A stretch of 64,000 nt of DNA from positions 1-64,000 of the forward strand of contig NZ_LROM01000061.1 in NCBI RefSeq assembly GCF_001758785.1. The letters are read 5' to 3'. The stretch comes from Duganella phyllosphaerae (GTDB lineage: Bacteria > Pseudomonadota > Gammaproteobacteria > Burkholderiales > Burkholderiaceae_D). Below are positions 28,698 to 36,397 of this stretch, piece by piece; within the stretch, counting starts at the first letter, position 1; each line of letters starts with the position of its first letter. The notes under the pieces were generated by a model. That model was given only the letters and a program-made list of their open reading frames with translations. It made no database searches and was not told where the DNA came from. Both the position numbers and the translations under genes were made by a program.

Positions 28698-30134
28698 ATG
28701 ATTATCAAGAAGTGGTTCAACCTGGCGGCCATTGCGCTGCTGGCGGTTTGCACATCGGCTGCCGCAGCGACCTTCAGCCCGTCGAGCTACGGCGCCAGGG
28801 GCGATGGCGTCACGCTCGATACCCGGGCAATCCAGGCCGCCATCGACGCGGCGGCCAAGCATGGTGGCACGGTGGCGTTCAAGCCGGGCACGTACCTGAG
28901 CGGCTCGATCTTTGTCAAAAGCGGCGTTACGCTGCAGGTGGACAAGGGCGTGACCATCCTCGGCTCGCAAAAGATCTCCGACTACACGGTGCTGCCCACC
29001 CGCATCGCCGGCATCGAGATGCGCTGGCCGGCTGCGCTGATCAACATCTACGAGCAAACCAACGCAGCCATTACCGGCGAGGGCACCATCGACGGCGACG
29101 GCAAGGTCTTCTGGGACAGCTACTGGACCCTGCGCAAGACGTACGAGCCGCGCGGCCTGCGCTGGGCCTCGGACTACGACGCCCAGCGTCCGCGCCTGAT
29201 CCAGGTCTTCAACTCGTCGCAGGTGAAGGTGGGTGGTGGCCTGCTGCTGCGCCGCTCCGGCTTCTGGACCCTGCATATCTGCTACTCGACCGATGTGACA
29301 GTGGACGGTGTGATCATCCGTAACAACGAGGGCGGCCACGGTCCATCGACCGACGGCATCGACATCGACTCGTCGAAAAACATCCTGGTGCAGAATGCCG
29401 ACATCTCGGTCAACGACGATGCGCTGTGCCTCAAGGCCGGCCGCGATTCGGACGGTCAGCGCGTGGCGCGTCCGACCGAGAACGTCGTGATCCGCAATTC
29501 CGTCATCCGCGAGGGCGCCGCCGGCGTCACCTTCGGCAGCGAGACCGCGGGCGGCTTCCGCAACGTGGAAGCCTACGGCATCACGGTGCTGGACAAGGTG
29601 CCGGTCGGGATCCTGTTCAAGTCGGCGCATACGCGCGGCGGCTTCGGCGACAACCTGCGCCTGCACGACTTCACCATGAAGGGCACGCCGGTGGCGATTC
29701 GCATCACCATGAACTGGAACCCGAGCTACAGCTACGCCAGGATCCCGGACGACATCAAGGATCACCCGGACTACTGGAAAGTGCTGGCCACGCCAGTGCC
29801 GCGAGAAAAGGGCATGGCCCACTTCCATGACGTCAAGATTTGGAATATCAAGGCCACCGGCGCCACCACCGCGTTCGAAGTGAGCGGCTATCCGGAAGCG
29901 CCGTTGAACCGCTTCAGCTTCGAGAACATCGACATCGAAGCGCAAAAGGGCGGCTTCATTTTCGACGCCAGCAACTGGCAGTTCCGGGACGTAAAACTGG
30001 CCATCAAGGAGCCGGTGCATTTGCTCACCACGTCGGACGTGCGCGGCCTGCCGGCCGGCAGCACGGTGATCAAGCCACGGCCACCGGAAGTGCCGCTCAA
30101 AGAGAAGAGCTTTGAAGAGCAGGACAAATCGTGA
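28698..30134 (+). CDS. Glycoside hydrolase family 28, probably rhamnogalacturonase-like
   Basis: The product has 478 residues, with a signal peptide to about residue 24 and then a right-handed beta-helix. The start of the catalytic fold is recognisable from YGARGDGVTLDTRAIQAAID. Catalytic acids are present as STDGID (217-222) and NDD (239-241). The GHG motif usual in polygalacturonases reads GAAG (273-276), so the conserved His is absent. Together with the neighbouring GH105 and GH106 genes this points to the rhamnogalacturonan side of the family, though exo-polygalacturonase remains possible. GAGGA precedes the ATG; its stop overlaps GH105. Confidence 0.87.
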   Translation: MIIKKWFNLAAIALLAVCTSAAAATFSPSSYGARGDGVTLDTRAIQAAIDAAAKHGGTVAFKPGTYLSGSIFVKSGVTLQVDKGVTILGSQKISDYTVLPTRIAGIEMRWPAALINIYEQTNAAITGEGTIDGDGKVFWDSYWTLRKTYEPRGLRWASDYDAQRPRLIQVFNSSQVKVGGGLLLRRSGFWTLHICYSTDVTVDGVIIRNNEGGHGPSTDGIDIDSSKNILVQNADISVNDDALCLKAGRDSDGQRVARPTENVVIRNSVIREGAAGVTFGSETAGGFRNVEAYGITVLDKVPVGILFKSAHTRGGFGDNLRLHDFTMKGTPVAIRITMNWNPSYSYARIPDDIKDHPDYWKVLATPVPREKGMAHFHDVKIWNIKATGATTAFEVSGYPEAPLNRFSFENIDIEAQKGGFIFDASNWQFRDVKLAIKEPVHLLTTSDVRGLPAGSTVIKPRPPEVPLKEKSFEEQDKS

Positions 30135-31336
30135 CCAGGCTAACCGTATTGGCGGCCATGTTGGCCGCATTGGCAGCACTGGGTGGCTGCGCCAGCGTGG
30201 CGCAGTCGCCATCGTATCCGCTGCCCACGCCCGCCATGCAGGCCATCGTGGACAAGGACACCAGCCGCCACTTCGGCGATGCGCCGGTCGATGGCGGCCC
30301 GCTGGCAACCGACCTGTCGCCGGCCCTGCGGCCGGCCGACATCGACCGGGCGCTGCGAAAAGTGGCCGACTGGCAGCTGCTGCGCACCACGCCGCACTTC
30401 GACCGCATCTGGACTTCCAGCGTGCTGTACTCCGGCTTCATGGCGGCGTCCGAAGCCACCGGCGATGCCAAATACCGCGACGCCATGCTGGCCATGAGCG
30501 AGAAGTTCGCGTGGAAGCTGCGCACGCCGTATCCGGACGCCGACAATATCAGCGTGGCGCAGACTTACCTGGAGTTATACCAACTTGAGCCTGCACCGGC
30601 GCGCATCGCGTCCACCCGGGCCGAACTGGAGACGCTGATCGGCCTGAAAACCATGAAACCGGGCGACGCCCGTCTGCCCTGGTGGTGGTGCGACGCGCTG
30701 TTCATGGCGCCGCCGGTATGGGCCAAGATGTACCAGATCACGGGCGAGCGCCGCTACCTCGATTACATCCACACCCAGTGGCAGGCCACCTACGACCAGC
30801 TGTACGACCAGGAAGAACACCTGTACGCGCGCGACGCCAGCTACAAGGACAAGCGCGAAGCCAATGGCAAGAAGGTGTTCTGGTCGCGCGGCGAGGGCTG
30901 GGTGCTGGGTGGCCTGGCGCGCACCATCGACTTCATCCCCGACAACGATCCGAAAAAGCCGTTCTACATCACGCAGTTGCAGCAGATGTCGGCACGGCTG
31001 GCGCAGCTGCAAGGCGCGGACGGCTTGTGGCACGCGGGCCTGCTCGACCCGGCCAGCTACCCGCTGCCGGAAATTTCCGGCTCGGCGCTGTTCGTGTACG
31101 GCATGGCGTACGGGGTCAATCGCGGCTACCTCGATGCCGCGACCTATCGCCCGGTGATCGCCAAGGCGTGGGCCGGCATTCTGAAAAATATCTACGCGGA
31201 CGGCCGCCTGGGCGGCATCCAGCAAACCGGCGCCGAGCCGGCATACTACTTGCCGGCGTCGAGCTACAACTACGGCGTGGGCGGCTTCCTGCTGGCCGCT
31301 GCCGAACTCAAGAAAATGACCAGGGACGATCAATGA
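30131..31336 (+). CDS. GH105 unsaturated rhamnogalacturonyl hydrolase (lipoprotein)
   Basis: The product has 401 residues and a lipoprotein signal with lipobox LGGC at 17-20, so it should be membrane-anchored rather than cytoplasmic. The (alpha/alpha)6 barrel of family 105 is marked by WWWCDALFMAPP, whose Asp188 matches the catalytic Asp of Bacillus YteR, and by WSRGEGWVLGGLARTIDFIP. The enzyme removes the unsaturated galacturonyl residue left by a lyase from short rhamnogalacturonan chains. The ATG overlaps the GH28 stop and its own stop overlaps rhaM. Confidence 0.92.
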   Translation: MTRLTVLAAMLAALAALGGCASVAQSPSYPLPTPAMQAIVDKDTSRHFGDAPVDGGPLATDLSPALRPADIDRALRKVADWQLLRTTPHFDRIWTSSVLYSGFMAASEATGDAKYRDAMLAMSEKFAWKLRTPYPDADNISVAQTYLELYQLEPAPARIASTRAELETLIGLKTMKPGDARLPWWWCDALFMAPPVWAKMYQITGERRYLDYIHTQWQATYDQLYDQEEHLYARDASYKDKREANGKKVFWSRGEGWVLGGLARTIDFIPDNDPKKPFYITQLQQMSARLAQLQGADGLWHAGLLDPASYPLPEISGSALFVYGMAYGVNRGYLDAATYRPVIAKAWAGILKNIYADGRLGGIQQTGAEPAYYLPASSYNYGVGGFLLAAAELKKMTRDDQ

Positions 31337-31671
31337 CATTGACCACAGCCACCGCACCCACCACGCGCGCCTTCCGCATGAAGCTCAAACCGGGCATGGT
31401 GGAAGAATACAAGCGCCGCCACGACGAACTGTGGCCCGACCTGGCTGCCGCGCTCAAGCAAGCCGGCATCTACGACTACTCGATCTTCCTCGACGAAGAA
31501 ACCCTGCACCTGTTCGCGGTCCTGAAACTCGCGCCCGACCACACCACCGCCGACCTGCCGCAGCAGCCGGTGATGAAGCGCTGGTGGGACTACATGGCCG
31601 AACTGATGGAAGTGGAGCCGGGCAACCGGCCAACCGAGTGGCCGTTGCAGCAGGTGTTTTACTTCGCCTGA
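31333..31671 (+). CDS. rhaM: L-rhamnose mutarotase
   Basis: The product has 112 residues, slightly longer than E. coli RhaM (about 104). It interconverts alpha and beta anomers of L-rhamnose, speeding supply to the isomerase. Recognisable segments are AFRMKLKPGMVEEYKRRHDE, containing the active-site His, and MKRWWDYMAELME. The ATG overlaps the GH105 stop (ATGA), which makes it the last gene of the rhaD-rhaI-GH106-GH28-GH105-rhaM operon. Its last 13 bases overlap the end of the convergent esterase gene. Confidence 0.93.
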   Translation: MTLTTATAPTTRAFRMKLKPGMVEEYKRRHDELWPDLAAALKQAGIYDYSIFLDEETLHLFAVLKLAPDHTTADLPQQPVMKRWWDYMAELMEVEPGNRPTEWPLQQVFYFA

Positions 31672-32594
31672 GGTTTTACCACCGCGTTGGAGGGGGTAAG
31701 CAGGCCGCGCTCGCGCAGCCATTCTTCGGCGCGGCGCGGCCACAGCGACGTGGTCCCGAGACCGTCGCGCATGCCCATGCCATGGCTGCCATGTTCGAAC
31801 AGGTACATCTCGGCCGGCACCTTGGCGCGGGTGAGCGCCTGGTAGAACAGGATGCTGTTTTCGACCGGCACGGCCTGGTCTTCCTGGGTGTGGATCAGCA
31901 GCGTGGGCGGGGTGTTGGACGTCACCTGGTTTTCCAGCGACATCAGCGCGATGGATTCCGGCGCAGGACTGGCGCCCAGCAGCGCCTTGCGCGAACCGGC
32001 GTGCGCCGCCGGGTCCTTCATGGTGATGACCGGGTACATCAGCATCAGGAAGTCCGGACGGGCGCTGGTGGCGTCGAGCGGCGCGCCGGTACGGCCCAGC
32101 GGATGGTCGAACAGGGTGCCGGCGCTCGCTGCCAGGTGGCCGCCGGCTGAGCTGCCCATCACGCCGATGCGCGCCGGATCGATGCCCAGTTCCGCCGCGC
32201 GCGAACGAAGGGTGCGCACCGCGCGCAGCACGTCCTGCAGCGGGGCAGGGTGGCCGTATTCCTGCATCCGGTACTTGAGCACATAGGCGGTCACGCCCAG
32301 GGTGCTGAGCCACTTGCCGTATTGTTCGCCCTCGCGCGCGGTAGACATGCGCACGTAGCCGCCGCCGGGGCAGATAATGACGGCGGTGCCGTTGGGCCGA
32401 TCGACGGCAGGGCCGATACGGGTGAGCGAGGCGTCAGTGACGTTGGAATTGTAGCCGCCGCCGATTTTTTCCGGGCCGATCGCTTTGGCGCCAGGTACGC
32501 CTTCGGGCCACAGGGTCATCACGTTGCTGTCGGCGTGGGCCGTGCCTGCGCCGACTGTCAATGTCAGTAATAGGGCAATCAGAGTTTTTTTCAT
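31659..32594 (-). CDS. Secreted alpha/beta-hydrolase esterase (acetyl or feruloyl esterase type)
   Basis: The product has 311 residues with a signal peptide ending near AHA. The fold of the BD-FAE/acetyl-xylan-esterase-like group is marked by an oxyanion strand VIICPGGGYVRMS, the nucleophile elbow GSSAGGHLAAS, an Asp in HTQEDQAVPVENS and a His in HGSHGMGM. It probably removes acetyl or aryl esters from pectic sugars in the periplasm so that glycosidases can act. The exact ester is not readable from sequence. Convergent with rhaM and divergent from the DUF1080 gene. Confidence 0.8.
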   Translation of the reverse strand: MKKTLIALLLTLTVGAGTAHADSNVMTLWPEGVPGAKAIGPEKIGGGYNSNVTDASLTRIGPAVDRPNGTAVIICPGGGYVRMSTAREGEQYGKWLSTLGVTAYVLKYRMQEYGHPAPLQDVLRAVRTLRSRAAELGIDPARIGVMGSSAGGHLAASAGTLFDHPLGRTGAPLDATSARPDFLMLMYPVITMKDPAAHAGSRKALLGASPAPESIALMSLENQVTSNTPPTLLIHTQEDQAVPVENSILFYQALTRAKVPAEMYLFEHGSHGMGMRDGLGTTSLWPRRAEEWLRERGLLTPSNAVVKPQAK

Positions 32595-32609
32595 GGGGAG
32601 ACGATAAAA

Positions 32610-33242
32610 ATGATCAAAAAGATTTTAGGTGCGACGTTGGTGCTGTTGGCCATGCAGTCTGGCAGCGCCGCGCCATTGTTCAATGGCCGCAATTTCGACG
32701 GCTGGGAACTCAAGACCACGCCCGCCACGACCGTGGACCAGGTGTTCAGTGTACTGCCGCAAGGCGTGATCGCGTCCACCGGCCAGCCCGGCGGTTTTCT
32801 CGCCACCACCAGAAGCTACGCCAACTATACCTTGCATGTCGAGTGGCGCTGGAACGGCAAGCCCGGGAACGGCGGCGTGCTGCTGCATATCAGCGACGGC
32901 CCGATGGACCGCGTGTGGCCGCTAAGCCTGCAAGTGCAGACCAAGCATGGCAGCGCCGGCGACCTGCTGCCGATGGCCGGCGCGGCATTTGCGGAACCGC
33001 TCACCAGCGCCCCCGGCGCCGAACCGCGCATCAAGGGCAAGATGGCGGCCGACAGCGAACTGGCGGTCGGCCAGTGGAACGTGGCCGACATCGTCGCCCG
33101 TGACGACGTGGTGGAACTGTCGATCAACGGCGTGGTGCAAAACCGCGTGACCGGCGTCAAGCCGGCCGCCGGCCGCATTGGATTCCAGCTCGAAGGCGCA
33201 CCGTACGAGCTGCGCAACGTGATTCTGATGGCATTGCCTTAG
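32610..33242 (+). CDS. Exported DUF1080 (3-keto-disaccharide hydrolase domain) protein
   Basis: The product has 210 residues with a signal peptide of about 20 residues. The concanavalin-like DUF1080 domain fills the mature part: LFNGRNFDGWE, then YTLHVEWRWNGKPGNGGVLLH and a late GRIGFQLEGAPYELRNV. Some relatives hydrolyse 3-keto-glycosides made by a partner oxidoreductase. No such oxidoreductase is present here, so a role on pectic fragments is inference only. GGGGAGA precedes the ATG. It is a single-gene unit between two oppositely oriented genes. Confidence 0.82.
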   Translation: MIKKILGATLVLLAMQSGSAAPLFNGRNFDGWELKTTPATTVDQVFSVLPQGVIASTGQPGGFLATTRSYANYTLHVEWRWNGKPGNGGVLLHISDGPMDRVWPLSLQVQTKHGSAGDLLPMAGAAFAEPLTSAPGAEPRIKGKMAADSELAVGQWNVADIVARDDVVELSINGVVQNRVTGVKPAAGRIGFQLEGAPYELRNVILMALP

Positions 33243-34573
33243 CGTTTCAGCCAGGCTTCCGGCACCGGCACCACCACGATATTCATCGACCGGTTATCGT
33301 CCGACAGCATGGCCGACTGGATCTGGATCCTGGTGCCTTCCTTGTTGAAGGTCGGGTGCGGGTGATCGGCTGCCGTGGTCTTGTGGCCGGTGGTGAGCAT
33401 GATCATCTCGCGCGTCTTGCGGTCGATCAGATAGACGCTGCGGCTGAAATCATCGCCGACCGCCCATTTGCCGTCCGACGAACCATGCACGTGCCACAGG
33501 CCGCTGCCCGACGGCGTCTGGCCGGCGATGGCCATTTCGCGCGTGCGCAGGTTGACGATCGCCAGGCCGGTCGGCTTTTCGCGGGTGCCGGTCGCGCCCC
33601 AGCCGTCATCCTGGCCCGGGTTGGCGCCATACACGCCGGTCGCCGGCGCGGCCACGCCGCTGGTGCCCTGGGCGCCGGGAATCGGACGGTGGCCCATGAT
33701 CGCCATCGCCACTTCATCTTTCGAGATCACCGCTTCGTGGGTGACCCATTCGTACGACGCTTCCGGGTACAGCGGGCGCAGGCCGGTGCCGTCGGCCTTG
33801 ACGGTCCAGGTGCGCTGCGGCGACTTGCCGCCGGTCTCCCAGCAGAACACGATTTCGCCAGGATTGTACAGGTTGGCCTGGATATGACCGATCTGGAACG
33901 GTACCGATACCACGTGTTTTACCTCACCGGTGCGCACGTTCAGGCGTGCGATGCCGTTCGGACCTGCGCCCATCTTGCGTGGACCGAATGCCGGTTCGAT
34001 CTTTGTACCCGCTGGCAGGTGCTGGGCGGACCATGCAGGGCCGGTGCGGAAGTAGGCCCATTCCTCGTCGGCGTCGAGCGCCATGTCGCCGCCCGCTTCC
34101 AGCTGCGCGTCGGTGGTGCCGCAGATGCGCTGGTAGGCGTCGGCCTTTTGCAGCTTGCCGCTAGCGCTGTCGGCAAACAGCCTGGCCAGGTCCACTTCGA
34201 CGATCTGCACCCGCTTGCTGTCGCCGGTGGCGCGCATGAAGTACAGCTTCATCGACTTCTGGGCCAGGTTGAGCATGCCCATGTAGCCGCCCTCGGTCAC
34301 TTGTACCAGGTCGCCGGTGGCCTCGTTGACGGCCATCGCTTCGCCTTTGACGCGGTTCGAACGGAATACCAGCCATTTACCGTCCGACGTCCACTGCGGG
34401 TGGGTAGGGTAGATCTTGGAGTCGCCCTTGGGCGTGCTGGTCAAAAAAGTCAGCATGGTGCCGGTGACCAGGTCCTTGACCACCTTGCGCTCGGACGGGA
34501 AACGGGTGCCGATCTGCGCCTGGGCGGCGCTGGACGCGATCAGCGCTGCGCAAATAAGTAATTTGGAAATCAT
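33239..34573 (-). CDS. Oligogalacturonate lyase family PL22, exported form
   Basis: The product has 444 residues when started at 34573. The family beta-propeller is marked by IGTRFPSERKVVKD, PTHPQWTSDGKWLVFRSNR, VTHEAVISKDEV, LWHVHGSSDGKW and DHPHPTFNKEG; the His-rich segments supply the metal ligands. PL22 cleaves di- and tri-galacturonates by beta-elimination, giving keto-uronates. Enterobacterial Ogl is cytoplasmic, whereas this protein begins with a good signal peptide (MISKLLICAALIASSAAQAQ). An in-frame ATG 63 bases upstream would add a non-family leader. Its stop overlaps the convergent DUF1080 stop by four bases. Confidence 0.85.
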   Translation of the reverse strand: MISKLLICAALIASSAAQAQIGTRFPSERKVVKDLVTGTMLTFLTSTPKGDSKIYPTHPQWTSDGKWLVFRSNRVKGEAMAVNEATGDLVQVTEGGYMGMLNLAQKSMKLYFMRATGDSKRVQIVEVDLARLFADSASGKLQKADAYQRICGTTDAQLEAGGDMALDADEEWAYFRTGPAWSAQHLPAGTKIEPAFGPRKMGAGPNGIARLNVRTGEVKHVVSVPFQIGHIQANLYNPGEIVFCWETGGKSPQRTWTVKADGTGLRPLYPEASYEWVTHEAVISKDEVAMAIMGHRPIPGAQGTSGVAAPATGVYGANPGQDDGWGATGTREKPTGLAIVNLRTREMAIAGQTPSGSGLWHVHGSSDGKWAVGDDFSRSVYLIDRKTREMIMLTTGHKTTAADHPHPTFNKEGTRIQIQSAMLSDDNRSMNIVVVPVPEAWLKR

Positions 34574-34697
34574 CGTAGTCTGAAAAGGGTAGAGAGAGTA
34601 CGATTGTGGGCCGATACGGCACCGGGTATTGCTCATGTTCCTGATTCTTTAAACGGCTGGAACCGGGTCGGAAAAAACCTCGCATAGAATTGGACCC

Positions 34698-36344
34698 ATG
34701 AATAAATATCTCGCTTCCTTTTTGCTCATGCTGTGCTGCGCCGCAGTTGTCCCTTCCAGCGCTGTCGCACAGGCCCCGGCCAATACCGACCCGCGCAACG
34801 CCAAGGTCACGCTGCCCGACCCCGCCAACCCGAATCTGCCGTCACTGATCATGATCGGCGACTCCACTGTGCGCAACGGCCAGGACGACGGCCAGGGCAA
34901 GGGCGCGGCCGGCCAGTGGGGCTGGGGCAATCCGATTGCGGCCTACTTCGACCCGGCCAGGATCAACGTGGTCAACCGCGCGGTCGGCGGCTTGAGCAGC
35001 CGTACCTACATGAGCTCCGGCCACTGGGAGCGCACGCTGCCGCTGATCAAGGCCGGCGACGTGGTGCTGATCCAGTTCGGCCACAACGACAGTGGCCCGG
35101 TCAACGACACGGTGCGCGCACGCGGCACCATCAAGGGCGTTGGCGAAGAATCGGAGGCGATCAACAACCTGATCACCAAGCAGGACGAGGTGGTGCATAG
35201 CTACGGCTGGTACTTGCGCAGCTATGTCGCGCAGATCAGGGCGCGCGGCGCCACGCCGGTGATCTGCTCGCCTATCCCGCGCAACAATTGGGATAAAGAA
35301 GGCAAGGTCGCGCGCGCGGCCGACAGCTATGCCGGCTGGGCCAAACAGGTGGCGGCCCAGGAAAAGGTCGGCTTCATCGATTTGAACGACACCATTGCGA
35401 AGCAGTACGACGCCATGGGCCGCGACAAGGCGAGCCTGCTGTTCCCGCCCGACGAACGCACCCACACCAATATGGCCGGCGCCGAGTTCAACGCCAGGGC
35501 GGTGGTGGCTGGTTTGAAGGCGCTGCGTACGCCAGTCGCCGTCAATGCCTTGAATGAGGCCGGCCGTGCCATCCCTGCCGCTGCGATAGAGGACGACCGT
35601 CCGGTGGTGGACGGCGCCAAGGTCGCCGGCGTGCAGCCGCGCGATCCTGCGCTCCCCAGCCTGTTCCTGGTTGGCGACTCCACCGTCAAGAGCGGCGGCG
35701 CCGGTGGCGCCATCGGCTGGGGCGAGCGCATCGCCACCCACTTCGACACCAGCAAGATCAATGTCGTCAACCACGCCATCGGCGGCCGCAGCAGCCGCAC
35801 CTTCTTTACCGAGGGCCGCTGGAGCAGGGTGCTCGAACAGATGAAACCGGGCGACTTCGTGGCGATCCAGTTTGGCCACAACGACGGCGGCCGCATCGGC
35901 GACCCGGCCAACAAGAACCGCGCCTCGGTACCTGGCACCGGCCCCGAAACCGTGGCAGACACCAAGCCCGATGGCAGCCGTGAGCAAGTCCACACCTTCG
36001 GCTGGTACATGGCGCGTTACGTGGCGGACGCCAAGGCGAAGGGCGCGACCGTGATTCTGCTGTCGCCGGTGCCGCACCGCGACGTCTGGGAAAACGCCCG
36101 CGACTTCGCCACCTTCGCCCAGTGGGACCAGGAAGTGGCCAGCAAGGGCGGCGCGCTGTATGCCGACCTGACCATGGTGGTGAGCGATGCCTACCGCAAG
36201 CAGGGCGCAGCAGTCGTCGATACCTTCTTCTCGGACGCCCGCACCCACACCAACGACGCCGGCGCCCGGTTCAACGCGGCGCGCGTGATCGATGCCTTCA
36301 ACGGCCTGCCGGGCAAACCGCTGGCGCCGTTCATCAAGCAATAA
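34698..36344 (+). CDS. Bimodular rhamnogalacturonan acetylesterase (two SGNH domains)
   Basis: The product has 548 residues with a signal peptide ending AVAQ. Two complete SGNH/GDSL esterase domains follow. Domain 1 (about 45-280) has IMIGDSTVRNG with Ser56, GGLSSRTY, QFGHNDSG and DERTHTNMAG. Domain 2 (about 315-545) has FLVGDSTVKSGG with Ser328, GGRSSRTF, QFGHNDGG and DARTHTNDAG. Both keep Ser, Gly, Asn and the Asp-x-x-His pair, so both should be active. They remove acetyl groups from galacturonate in rhamnogalacturonan-I. Divergent from PL22 across a 124-base gap and followed after 53 bases by GH31. Confidence 0.88.
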   Translation: MNKYLASFLLMLCCAAVVPSSAVAQAPANTDPRNAKVTLPDPANPNLPSLIMIGDSTVRNGQDDGQGKGAAGQWGWGNPIAAYFDPARINVVNRAVGGLSSRTYMSSGHWERTLPLIKAGDVVLIQFGHNDSGPVNDTVRARGTIKGVGEESEAINNLITKQDEVVHSYGWYLRSYVAQIRARGATPVICSPIPRNNWDKEGKVARAADSYAGWAKQVAAQEKVGFIDLNDTIAKQYDAMGRDKASLLFPPDERTHTNMAGAEFNARAVVAGLKALRTPVAVNALNEAGRAIPAAAIEDDRPVVDGAKVAGVQPRDPALPSLFLVGDSTVKSGGAGGAIGWGERIATHFDTSKINVVNHAIGGRSSRTFFTEGRWSRVLEQMKPGDFVAIQFGHNDGGRIGDPANKNRASVPGTGPETVADTKPDGSREQVHTFGWYMARYVADAKAKGATVILLSPVPHRDVWENARDFATFAQWDQEVASKGGALYADLTMVVSDAYRKQGAAVVDTFFSDARTHTNDAGARFNAARVIDAFNGLPGKPLAPFIKQ

Positions 36345-36397
36345 CCACTGTCACGGCCGGCGCCGGGCCGGCCACGTCACTTGCCGCGGAGGCCAGC

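Noticed and set aside
36122..36397. Upstream extension of the GH31 frame
   Set aside because: It overlaps the acetylesterase gene in another frame, and the TTG at 36398 has a full GGAGG and an immediate signal peptide.
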